Assembly (NCBI GenBank): GCA_041743105.1
Contig: JBGTNI010000052.1
Span: forward strand, 1-21,058
Length of the DNA stretch: 21,058 nt
From: QHCE01 sp041743105
GTDB lineage: Bacteria > Actinomycetota > Actinomycetes > Mycobacteriales > QHCE01
Direction: 5' to 3'
This document shows positions 1 to 6,591 of this stretch, piece after piece. The translations under genes were made by a program, and so were the position numbers. The notes under the pieces were generated by a model that did not search any database, was not told where the DNA came from, and worked only from the letters and a program-made list of their open reading frames with translations. Numbering within the stretch: position 1 is the first letter of the stretch; each line of letters begins with the position of its first letter.

Positions 1-53
1 GGGGGTAGAGCGTCTTGCACGATTCCTTCCGGGTCGGCTTCTAGAGTTGGCGA

Positions 54-833
54 ATGCCGAAACGAGAAGTTCCTCACTCAGGTGACATCGAAGTCCACAG
101 TCTTGCTGCCTGGTTCGATGGAGTCGCAGAACTCTACGAGTGGGGGCGACCTTCTTTTCCAGCAGAGAGTTTGAATCCGCTTCAGGGCGAAATGGCTCTC
201 TCTGGTCGCTCGGTGCTCGACATCGGTGCAGGCACAGGAAAATTCACACAGTTACTACTGGATGCCGGAGCACATGTAACTGGAGTTGAGCCGTTGGCCG
301 GCATGAGAGAAGTTTTCTGTCGGCGTTTCCCGGAAGTTTCGTGTCTGAACGCAGCTGCTGAAGCCCTGCCGGTAGAGGCGTCGTCCTTTGATGCTGTCAC
401 GATAGCCGAAGCATTCCACTGGTTTGATTCGAAGGCGGCTTGGTCCGAGATTCACCGAGTCCTCAGGCCAGGAGGCGTCGTGCTACTCGTATGGCTTCAC
501 CGGCAGAGTGAATCTGGTTGGCAAGAGCGCGTTTATGAACTACTTCAGCCCGTCAAAGCAGACGTACCATCTGAGATTGGCGGTAAATGGAAACTCGGCT
601 GGACGCCCGACATGTTCATGCCCCTTATTGAACATCACGTGCAATACGAACTTAGTTATGAACTTGACCGCCTTCGTGCAATGTTCTCAACGCACAGTTA
701 CGTTGCCGCTCTTCCGCCGGAGGAACAGGAAGCACTCCTAGATCAGATAGTTGCCATCGCTGCTGACGAGAAAACTCCGATACGACTTGGTATAGACGTT
801 GAAGCATGGACATGCCGCCGACAGGATGGTTAA
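54..833 (+). CDS. class I SAM-dependent methyltransferase (type 11 family)
   Basis: A 259-residue protein with the fold signature of small-molecule class I methyltransferases. The glycine-rich SAM-binding motif I (VLDIGAGTGKF) is at about residues 54-64. An acidic residue ending strand 2 (GVEP, about 77-80) should bind the ribose hydroxyls, and a motif-IV-like segment (FDAVTIAEAFHWFD) is near 113-126, followed by VLRPGGVVLLVW. These features fit the Methyltransf_11 group, whose members act on quinones, lipids or secondary metabolites; the substrate cannot be told here. The ATG at 54 is used, with no strong ribosome binding site. Its TAA stop shares the TTAA at 830-833 with the stop of the convergent gene. 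Base composition looks lower in GC than the core genes to the right, which suggests recent acquisition. The family is secure; the role is unknown. Confidence 0.85.
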   Translation: MPKREVPHSGDIEVHSLAAWFDGVAELYEWGRPSFPAESLNPLQGEMALSGRSVLDIGAGTGKFTQLLLDAGAHVTGVEPLAGMREVFCRRFPEVSCLNAAAEALPVEASSFDAVTIAEAFHWFDSKAAWSEIHRVLRPGGVVLLVWLHRQSESGWQERVYELLQPVKADVPSEIGGKWKLGWTPDMFMPLIEHHVQYELSYELDRLRAMFSTHSYVAALPPEEQEALLDQIVAIAADEKTPIRLGIDVEAWTCRRQDG

Positions 834-1477
834 TCGCCAAAGGCGAACTGCGTAACTCTGTCATACACCGTATCGACGTCAACCGTAAATCCGTCTCCTG
901 ATGAACGTGAGCACTGGGTGGCGATCCAGTGCGGTAAGGGTTGATCGAATCCGAACTCGAGCCCGAGGGGATGGGGTTGGATATCAAACAGCCTGGGATT
1001 GCTCCGCAAACGTTCAACCACCGCTGGCTGATTGAGCGCATCGTCTCCCTGTCGCCATAGAACAACAGATCCGACGGACTTCCACAATCCCTCCACCCCG
1101 ACTTCGAGGAGTGTGGGTTCGGCGACGAACAGTGTTGCGTGAATGTGTTGTCGTGTGTGCTCGACGACATCGAACAGCGACAGCCGCTCGGGGCCTGCAA
1201 CCTCCTCGAGACACCGCACGATGACTCTTGTGCGGGTCTTGGCACTCATCCCGTTGAGCCGAACACCAAGGAACGCCACGCCGGTGTCTTTTTGCTCGAA
1301 AAACACCTCAAACGCCACGTCGTCAGCTGACTCGATGAATGAACGCACGGTGCTATCGGCAACTGAAAGGTCTTTCGATCCAATGATGAGAGCGGTTTCC
1401 CAATTTCCGTTGAGAGCAATCTTGAGATGGGCGGCTGGACCGACAGAATCGGAGAACTGCTGGATACGCATGTTCAT
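830..1477 (-). CDS. hypothetical protein, 215 aa
   Basis: An unrecognised 215-residue protein. I see no signal peptide, membrane segment or known catalytic motif. It looks like a soluble alpha/beta protein, with hydrophobic strands (VAFEVFFEQ, VAFLGVRLNG, ATLFVAEP) alternating with charged helices. The start is ATG at 1477; a second ATG two codons in (1472) is also possible and neither has a good ribosome binding site. The gene converges on the methyltransferase and their stop codons overlap in a four-base TTAA palindrome, leaving no room for a terminator. Like the methyltransferase it is poorer in GC than the conserved genes. The open frame is long and the protein looks plausible, so it is probably real, but no function is assigned. 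Confidence 0.6.
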   Translation of the reverse strand: MNMRIQQFSDSVGPAAHLKIALNGNWETALIIGSKDLSVADSTVRSFIESADDVAFEVFFEQKDTGVAFLGVRLNGMSAKTRTRVIVRCLEEVAGPERLSLFDVVEHTRQHIHATLFVAEPTLLEVGVEGLWKSVGSVVLWRQGDDALNQPAVVERLRSNPRLFDIQPHPLGLEFGFDQPLPHWIATQCSRSSGDGFTVDVDTVYDRVTQFAFGD

Positions 1478-1547
1478 CTTTGTAGCAGACGGACCGCAAA
1501 CCTCATGCCGTCTAGCTGGCTGTTACAACTGGGGTACGGCTCTAGTT

Positions 1548-1621
1548 TGGTGCCCCCGGCTGGATTCGAACCAGCGCCACCGCCTCCGGAGGGCGGTGCT
1601 CTTCCCCTGAGCTACGGGGGC
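1548..1621 (-). tRNA. tRNA-Arg (anticodon CCG)
   Basis: On the minus strand a complete cloverleaf can be drawn. The acceptor stem GCCCCCG pairs with CGGGGGC, followed by discriminator A and an encoded CCA. The D arm is GCTC/GAGC, and the anticodon stem CCGCC/GGCGG holds the loop CTCCGGA, giving anticodon CCG, which reads the arginine codon CGG. The T arm is GCTGG-TTCGAAT-CCAGC. The mature body is 71 nt, plus CCA at 1548-1550. In M. tuberculosis a tRNA-Arg gene (argV) lies near argS and lysA, so the position fits, although argS is not here. Its 3' end faces the lower-GC methyltransferase region, the usual geometry for an element inserted at a tRNA 3' end. Confidence 0.95.
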
Positions 1622-1695
1622 CGTTTTGTTCGTAGCGGCGTACATGGCCGCCGCATAACACGGCCGGTGTTGCGCGGCCGAGCCTATCAGCCGGG

Positions 1696-2076
1696 CTACA
1701 CCTCGACGATCTCGACATCGATGCCCGCGGCGTCTGCAAGCACCGCAAGATCGTGGGGGTCGGAGGTGAGGATCCTGTCGAAATCCTGAGCCAATAGCAG
1801 TACTGCGGCATCGATGACATCGCTGCCGCCCGCGCTGGCGAGGAGAGCGCCGGCTTGCTTGCCCAGCTCACCGTCCAGCGGCGCTACGTCGATGCCCGGC
1901 ACGATTCGCGCTATCGCCGTGTTTCGGCCGGTTCCGCCACGCCAAACTTGACCGATGACGCCCCCGTGAGTGACGGGTCGACGACTGGCTAGCAGCTCTC
2001 TTTTGATGCGCGTGGCAACATCGTTGTCGCGTCGCTCCACCGCGACGAATGCGCCCGCATCGAGCACCAGCGTCAT
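1696..2076 (-). CDS. vapC: VapC-type PIN-domain ribonuclease toxin (module 1)
   Basis: A 126-residue PIN-domain protein, expected to be a Mg-dependent endoribonuclease that cuts tRNA or rRNA when freed from its antitoxin. The acidic positions visible are Asp6 (VLDAGAFVAVE), Asp86 with Asp89 (GGSDVIDAAVL) and Asp106 (TSDP). Where many VapCs have a glutamate, this one has Gln43 (GQVWRGG). I recall the same glutamine in an actinobacterial VapC subgroup, so it need not mean inactivity. The ATG start overlaps the antitoxin's TGA stop (ATGA, 2073-2076), the classic coupled arrangement. It reads toward the tRNA-Arg gene, 74 bp away. The family call is strong; the RNA target is unknown. Confidence 0.88.
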   Translation of the reverse strand: MTLVLDAGAFVAVERRDNDVATRIKRELLASRRPVTHGGVIGQVWRGGTGRNTAIARIVPGIDVAPLDGELGKQAGALLASAGGSDVIDAAVLLLAQDFDRILTSDPHDLAVLADAAGIDVEIVEV

Positions 2077-2372
2077 GCGGCGGCGCGACTCTGTTGTTTC
2101 GCAATCTTGCCGCCTCGCACTATGATCGCTCGCGCTCGGTCTTCTCGATCCACCCGATCCATATCGGCTTGGGTGATCTCGCCGTGTTCTGCTTCGTACT
2201 CAGCGACAAAGTCGGCAAGCGCCTGCAATCCCCGGTCATGCTCGGCTTGTCTGGTGAGCGCTTCGTTCACCCAGGCGCTGAGGTTCTCGGCGTTCCCGGC
2301 CGACACAGCCTCGTGACCGGCAGCGATGAGGTCGGCATCCACCGATGCCGAAAGTCGCAGTTTGGTTGCCAT
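2073..2372 (-). CDS. vapB: VapB-type antitoxin, ribbon-helix-helix-like (module 1)
   Basis: A 99-residue protein directly upstream of and overlapping the PIN toxin by 4 bp. The N-terminus (KLRLSASVDADLIAAGHEAV, then NLSAWVNEALTRQ) has the short strand followed by two helices of ribbon-helix-helix antitoxins. The C-terminal half is highly charged (EYEAEHGEITQADMDRVD), as expected for the flexible part that wraps the toxin. The ATG at 2372 is exactly 6 nt after a good -10 hexamer, so the mRNA is probably leaderless. A perfect 16-bp palindrome upstream (2391-2406) is the likely autoregulatory operator. The toxin-antitoxin assignment rests mainly on the partner; the DNA-binding fold is inferred from sequence pattern. 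Confidence 0.85.
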   Translation of the reverse strand: MATKLRLSASVDADLIAAGHEAVSAGNAENLSAWVNEALTRQAEHDRGLQALADFVAEYEAEHGEITQADMDRVDREDRARAIIVRGGKIAKQQSRAAA

Positions 2373-2378
2373 GTGTCG

Positions 2379-2407
2379 ATATTAGCTCCATGCCACGATC
2401 GTGGCAA
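2379..2407 (-). promoter_or_regulatory. vapBC module 1 promoter with palindromic operator
   Basis: Read on the minus strand, TTGCCA (2407-2402) and TAATAT (2384-2379) are separated by 17 bp, close to sigma-70-type -35 and -10 elements. The -10 is followed by CGACAC and then the antitoxin ATG, so transcription should begin at or next to the start codon. The perfect palindrome TGCCACGATCGTGGCA (2391-2406) covers part of the -35 and the spacer, where a bound VapB-VapC complex would block RNA polymerase. The elements are seen directly; the regulatory function is inferred. Confidence 0.7.
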
Positions 2408-2412
2408 TCGAC

Positions 2413-3087
2413 CTACGGCTTCTCGCCCAGGGCCGTCAGCTTGTTCTGCAGCGCCGTGATCTCGTACTGCTGGCCGTCCTTCATGCTCTGCGCCAGCTTG
2501 CGTACCGTGTCGTTATCGCTGCGCTCCAACACTGCTTCGGCCATATGGATTCCCCCCACATGGTGGGCGATCATGAGCCGGCAGAACAGCACGTCGGAGT
2601 CACGTCCTAAGCTCTCACGCAACCGCGCCAGCTCGTCATCCGACGCCATGCCGGGCATACGGCCGTCTGGCAGCAGCATGCTGTGGTGACCATTACTCAT
2701 CCACGCCATGCGGGGTTGCGTGCCCGTTTTCGCTAGCTCCCACTGGTTGAGCCACTGGTCCATCATGCCGATCTGAGCTTGCTGGGTCAGCGCGATGTCG
2801 TAGGCGATGCTGCGCAAGCCTCGTTCGCCGCCGCTACGGTACTCGATCATTCCCATCGTCACTGCCTGGTGATGGTGCGTGGACATGTCTCGCGCGAATC
2901 CGGCTTCGGCGGAGTCATTGTCTGGATGGTTCGGCGTGCCTATCCAGAGCCCGACACCAAGACCCACCGCCGCCACGATCAGCGCGGCTACGGTCGCCAG
3001 AGCGACGATGGCGACACGCCGTCGAATATCGGGCGACGACTCGGCGGCGGTGACTTCAGTGGTGTCGGGCTCCTCAGGCTTCGGCAT
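2413..3087 (-). CDS. DUF305 membrane-anchored protein
   Basis: A 224-residue protein with a short cytoplasmic N-terminus, one membrane segment at about residues 24-49 (RRVAIVALATVAALIVAAVG...) and an extracytoplasmic DUF305 domain. The two family hallmarks are visible: FARDMSTHHHQAVTMG near the start of the domain and LMIAHHVGGIHMAEAV near its end. Both are rich in His and Met and lie on predicted helices, as in the ferritin-like four-helix fold. Some DUF305 proteins bind copper (CopM of cyanobacteria), so metal binding is plausible but not shown. Its ATG overlaps the TAA of the DUF3105 gene by one base (TAATG), which implies one operon and coupled translation. The family call is firm. Confidence 0.88.
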   Translation of the reverse strand: MPKPEEPDTTEVTAAESSPDIRRRVAIVALATVAALIVAAVGLGVGLWIGTPNHPDNDSAEAGFARDMSTHHHQAVTMGMIEYRSGGERGLRSIAYDIALTQQAQIGMMDQWLNQWELAKTGTQPRMAWMSNGHHSMLLPDGRMPGMASDDELARLRESLGRDSDVLFCRLMIAHHVGGIHMAEAVLERSDNDTVRKLAQSMKDGQQYEITALQNKLTALGEKP

Positions 3088-4085
3088 TACTGCGGCGCTC
3101 CGCCAGGAAGTTGCGCCCCGCCTGGTATCTGAGGCACCCCGGGTACCCCACCGGGCTGAGGGGGTAGTGGCTGATCCCCGGTGGCGGTGAGCTCGCTCGC
3201 GCAGTTGGAGCCGGGCTCCACGGAAGCGTCCTTACGGAACGCGACGATGAACTCGTCGATGCGCGGGTCGTCGGCGGAATCGACCTTGAGTTGGAAGCCC
3301 CATGCCTGTAGCGAGATCGACGACTTCAGACCCGGGTGGGGACTCATCAGCATGTAGTCCTGCCCGCGTACCTTCTTGGCCAGCTTGTCGATCTGCCCCT
3401 TGGGCAGGTCCGATGTGTACGTGATCCACACCGCGCCGTGTTCGAGGCTGTGTACCGCGTGTTCATCGGGGATTTGGTCGCCGTAAACGGCACCTTCGCA
3501 GTTTTGCCACTGCTCGTTGTGGTCGCCGCCGACAGCCGGGGTCACCGCATAGTCGACGTTGCCGGCAACATGTTTGCGGCTTAGCATCTTGGGGTTTTCC
3601 TGTCGATAGTTAGTCATGCCATCTACCTGCTGCGCGCGCTGCTGCCCGAAGGGCCGATTGGCGTCATAGCTTTGGTAGATGGCATACCCGATTATCGACA
3701 AGGCAACGATCCCCACTACCACGAACATCACGATGGTGCTGGTGGCCATGCGACCCGCTTTGGCCGCGGTAATGGTGCGCTTACGGCCCGGGCCGCCACT
3801 GGACCGTAACGACGTGACCTTCTTCCCGCCACGTCCCCGACGAGGTCCGGTGCTGCCGCGAGGAACCTGGCGCTCCTCTTTCCCGCTCGGGGTAGCGACG
3901 TCCGCGGTGGGGTTGGTTGCGGTAGCTTCGGCCGAGGTCTCCTCGGCAGTTACCGTAGGTTCCGCGCTTACCTCGTCCTTATCCAGTTCGACTTCGCCTG
4001 CTGGTTGTGATTCCGCACCATTACCGGACTTGTCAACCGGCTGACGGGGACCGGATCCCCGTTGCGGATGAGATTTCGACGCCAT
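3087..4085 (-). CDS. DUF3105 single-pass membrane protein
   Basis: A 332-residue protein. The frame is open further upstream to 4211, but the ATG at 4085 follows a strong ribosome binding site (AGGAGAAGG, then 6 nt), so that start is chosen. The first ~100 residues are charged, low-complexity and probably disordered (acidic Glu/Thr/Ala stretch, then a basic Arg/Gly/Lys stretch). One membrane helix follows (STIVMFVVVGIVALSIIGYAI), then the extracytoplasmic DUF3105 domain with GGDHNEQWQNCEGAVY and HSLEHGAVWITY, whose conserved His and Cys suggest metal binding or an enzymatic role not yet known. The C-terminus is a Pro/Gly tail. It is first in an operon with the DUF305 gene and diverges from lysA. 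Confidence 0.87.
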   Translation of the reverse strand: MASKSHPQRGSGPRQPVDKSGNGAESQPAGEVELDKDEVSAEPTVTAEETSAEATATNPTADVATPSGKEERQVPRGSTGPRRGRGGKKVTSLRSSGGPGRKRTITAAKAGRMATSTIVMFVVVGIVALSIIGYAIYQSYDANRPFGQQRAQQVDGMTNYRQENPKMLSRKHVAGNVDYAVTPAVGGDHNEQWQNCEGAVYGDQIPDEHAVHSLEHGAVWITYTSDLPKGQIDKLAKKVRGQDYMLMSPHPGLKSSISLQAWGFQLKVDSADDPRIDEFIVAFRKDASVEPGSNCASELTATGDQPLPPQPGGVPGVPQIPGGAQLPGGAPQ

Positions 4086-4306
4086 GTAAAACCTTCTCCT
4101 ACACGAATACAGCTGCTGCCCCAGCGTAGTCGTCTGCCGGAGGGCGGCGACAACCTGCCCACCTACCTGGGTTAACGAGAATCGACTGGCTGTAGTAAAT
4201 GCATTGCCCATTTAATCCCTGGGAGCGCCCAGGGGAGAGAGGCAACGGACCGAAGCGATGCCTGCGCTGCACCTCCGTAGGTACCCTGGCTCGCGGCCGC
4301 ATTAGC
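4086..4306. other. divergent intergenic region between DUF3105 gene and lysA, with hairpin and short uORF
   Basis: This 221-bp gap must hold the promoters of both divergent genes. A perfect 7-bp hairpin lies at 4217-4234 (CCCTGGG, loop AGCG, CCCAGGG). Beyond it a 15-codon frame starts at ATG 4258 and stops at TAG 4303-4305, one base before the lysA ATG; its peptide (MPALHLRRYPGSRPH) has three arginines and no lysine. It lacks a well-placed ribosome binding site. I found no convincing -35/-10 pair and nothing resembling a lysine riboswitch, which would need a longer leader. In M. tuberculosis argS occupies this position; no trace of it remains. Confidence 0.35.
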
Positions 4307-5713
4307 ATGGCCCGAGTGAGAGCCCACCCAGCCGGACCGCTGCATGCTGAAATTGTTCCTGCCGCAAACACACCCGCGCCTCCGGAGGACTTATCCGCCA
4401 TCGACCCTGCGATATGGCCAGTCACCGCCGAACGCCGAAGCGGTGCACTCCATCTTGGCGGAATAGCTGTCACGCAACTGGTCGAGGAACATGGCACCCC
4501 GGCGTTGATCATGGACGAGCAGGACTTTCGAGCCCGTGCTCGGGCATACGTTGCAGCCTTCAGTAGCGCAGCCGGAGAGGGCGGTGCGGATGTCTCCTAC
4601 GCCAGCAAAGCTTTCCTCTGTCGGGGGATTGCCCGTTGGGTCCGTGAGGAAGGCCTCGGTATCGACGTGTGTACCGGCGGAGAGCTGGCGGTGGCGCTTT
4701 CGGCGGAATTCCAACCTGAGCACATCACGCTGCATGGCAACAACAAGAGCGTCGATGAGTTGAAGCAGGCAATCACAGCGGGAGTGGGCCGAATCGTCCT
4801 AGACTCATTCACAGAGATCGATCGAGTCGCAGCGCTCGCGACCGCCCATAACGTCCGGGCCCGAGTGCTGGTCCGGATTACCGTGGGCGTGGAAGCCCAT
4901 ACTCACGAATTCATCGCCACAGCTCACGAGGATCAGAAGTTTGGGTTCTCGCTGGCTTCTGATGCCGCGGCGCGGGCGATCGAGAAAGTTTTGAGCGAAA
5001 GTTCGCTGGAGCTCGTTGGGCTGCACAGCCACATTGGCTCGCAAATCTTCGACACCGCCGGTTTTGAAGTGGCCACTCATCGGTTGGTTGGGTTACTCAC
5101 CGCTGTCCGGGATAAGTACAATATTGCGCTTCCAGAGCTAGACCTAGGCGGGGGATGGGGAATCGCGTATGTCACAGGCGACGATCCCGCCGATGTGAAC
5201 GATGTCGCAACTCAGCTGTGTTCCATTGTCACAACCGAATGTGCAGCGGCCGGCTTAGCCGTACCTCGGTTAACAGTTGAGCCGGGGCGGACCATTGTCG
5301 GGCCGGCTGGGGTCAGCCTGTACCAAATCGGAACGGTGAAGAATGTTGACGGCATTCGGACGTATGTCAGTGTCGACGGGGGGATGAGCGATAACATTCG
5401 CACCGCGCTGTACGACGCTTCTTTCACCTGTGTGCTGGCTAATAGGATCTCCGATGCGCCTCCGATGCTGTCACGCGTGGTAGGGAAACACTGCGAAAAC
5501 GCGGACATCGTGGTCAAAGATGTTTGGCTCCCGGCCGACGTTGGCCCGGGGGATCTGTTGGCGGTACCTGCGGCTGGTGCCTATACCCGCAGCATGGCCA
5601 GCAACTACAACTTCGTCCCTCGTCCGCCGGTCGTTGCAGTGGTCGACGGGGTATCCCGCACGCTGGTACGCCGCGAGACAGTGGCCGACCTGCTCCAGCT
5701 CGACGTCGGGTGA
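4307..5713 (+). CDS. lysA: diaminopimelate decarboxylase
   Basis: A 468-residue fold-III PLP enzyme that decarboxylates meso-diaminopimelate to L-lysine, the last step of lysine synthesis. The PLP lysine is about residue 101 (SYASKAFLC), followed by CTGGELAVAL, HGNNKS, GLHSHIGSQIF, a glycine-rich phosphate loop (DLGGGWGIAY), EPGRTIVGPAG and GKHCENADIVV, which carries the active-site cysteine given to the partner subunit. The frame is open back to 4199, but those 36 codons read as non-coding (Cys/Arg-rich), and related proteins begin near the sequence RAHPAGP; ATG 4307 is chosen and GTG 4316 is an alternative. Neither has a clear ribosome binding site. In Mycobacterium hom follows directly; here a reverse-strand racemase gene intervenes. 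Identity is certain; the start is less so. Confidence 0.97.
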   Translation: MARVRAHPAGPLHAEIVPAANTPAPPEDLSAIDPAIWPVTAERRSGALHLGGIAVTQLVEEHGTPALIMDEQDFRARARAYVAAFSSAAGEGGADVSYASKAFLCRGIARWVREEGLGIDVCTGGELAVALSAEFQPEHITLHGNNKSVDELKQAITAGVGRIVLDSFTEIDRVAALATAHNVRARVLVRITVGVEAHTHEFIATAHEDQKFGFSLASDAAARAIEKVLSESSLELVGLHSHIGSQIFDTAGFEVATHRLVGLLTAVRDKYNIALPELDLGGGWGIAYVTGDDPADVNDVATQLCSIVTTECAAAGLAVPRLTVEPGRTIVGPAGVSLYQIGTVKNVDGIRTYVSVDGGMSDNIRTALYDASFTCVLANRISDAPPMLSRVVGKHCENADIVVKDVWLPADVGPGDLLAVPAAGAYTRSMASNYNFVPRPPVVAVVDGVSRTLVRRETVADLLQLDVG

Positions 5714-5748
5714 GACTGAGCGCTGAGTGGGACTGAGCCTGGGTTGGT

Positions 5749-6438
5749 CTAAGTAAGCGCGAAGTCGACGGCAGCCTCCGCATGTAGCACGGTGGTAGGA
5801 AAGACCGGGATGGCGCTGTCGTGAGCGGTGATGAGTAGCTCGATCTCGGTGCAGCCGAGGATTACTCCCTCGGCCCCAGCCGCGGCTAAACGGTCGATCA
5901 CCTCTCGATATGCCTGTCTGGACTCTTCACGAATGATGCCCCGGCAGAGCTCTTCGTAAATAACTCGATGCACCAGTTCGCGGTCGGCCGCGCCAGGTGT
6001 CAGGGTATTGATCCCATGGCTGTTCAATCGATCACGGTAGAAGTCCTGTTCCATGGTGAACCTCGTGCCCAACAAGCCCACGCGATCTATTCCGGCGCGG
6101 CCGATGGCGTCAGCAGTCGTATCGATCAGGTGCAGAAGTGGAATATCCACTCCGGCGACTAGCTGCTCCGCGACTTTATGCATCGTGTTGGTGCACAACA
6201 CCAAAAAGTCCGCACCACCTCGTTGAAGCGCTTGTCCGGCAGTCACTAGCTTGGCCGCGGCGTCTTCCCAGCGAGCTTCTTGCTGCGCTCGCGCCACATC
6301 GGCGAAGTCCGCCGAATACATCAGACATTGAGCCGAGTGGAGACCACCGAGCCTGTCCCGGACCTGCTCATTGATGATTCGGTAGTACACCGCCGATGAT
6401 TCCCAGCTCATGCCGCCGAGTAAGCCGATGATTTTCAT
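5749..6438 (-). CDS. aspartate/glutamate racemase family amino acid racemase (YgeA/RacX type)
   Basis: A 229-residue PLP-independent racemase. It starts MKIIGLLGGMSWESS, the family signature, and carries the two catalytic cysteines expected of a two-base mechanism: Cys82 (LCTNTMH) and Cys196 (LGCTEIELL). Length is normal and there is no signal peptide. Members labelled aspartate racemase include E. coli YgeA and B. subtilis RacX, reported as broad-spectrum racemases preferring homoserine and basic amino acids such as lysine respectively. Lying between lysA and hom, and on the opposite strand, it may act on lysine, homoserine or diaminopimelate; that is inference from location. E. coli ygeA also lies close to lysA and lysR. 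It converges on lysA (35-bp gap) and diverges from hom, with twin operator-like repeats between. Confidence 0.88.
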   Translation of the reverse strand: MKIIGLLGGMSWESSAVYYRIINEQVRDRLGGLHSAQCLMYSADFADVARAQQEARWEDAAAKLVTAGQALQRGGADFLVLCTNTMHKVAEQLVAGVDIPLLHLIDTTADAIGRAGIDRVGLLGTRFTMEQDFYRDRLNSHGINTLTPGAADRELVHRVIYEELCRGIIREESRQAYREVIDRLAAAGAEGVILGCTEIELLITAHDSAIPVFPTTVLHAEAAVDFALT

Positions 6439-6475
6439 GTCTTACAAGTCTGCCGTAAAGCTCGAAACCGTCGCC

Positions 6476-6512
6476 GATCACCTGTGATCATCCGATAGCT
6501 CACCGTGATCGG
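6476..6512. promoter_or_regulatory. operator-like repeats between racemase and hom
   Basis: In the ~150-bp divergent gap there is a perfect inverted repeat GATCAC-CT-GTGATC (6476-6489). A second near-copy of its core follows: TCACCTGTGATC at 6478-6489 and TCACCGTGATC at 6500-6510, with starts 22 bp apart, about two helical turns. A further inverted repeat CCGAT (6492-6496)/ATCGG (6508-6512) overlaps the second copy. This looks like paired binding sites for a dimeric regulator controlling the racemase, hom or both. No regulator is encoded nearby. Confidence 0.45.
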
Positions 6513-6591
6513 AGAGCTTCTCGGCCACTCGAGTACGGTGTCCGTTTCGTGGAAGTAACGCGAAATAACCGTCGGAATGAGGATCGCAAGC

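Noticed and set aside
652..1245. 197-codon minus-strand frame spanning the methyltransferase end and the hypothetical gene
   Set aside because: It conflicts with two better frames and its Pro/Ser/Arg-rich translation looks non-coding.
1696..2076. VapC module 1 as an inactive toxin because of Gln43 in place of Glu
   Set aside because: I recall the GQVWR-type glutamine in a subgroup of actinobacterial VapCs, and the other acidic residues are intact, so inactivity cannot be concluded.
4086..4306. Lysine riboswitch or T-box in front of lysA
   Set aside because: The gap is too short and lacks the conserved T-box sequence or the multi-helix lysine riboswitch core.
4199..4306. N-terminal extension of LysA from ATG 4199
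   Set aside because: The 36 extra residues are Cys/Arg/Trp-rich, overlap the leader hairpin, and have no counterpart in the mycobacterial LysA.
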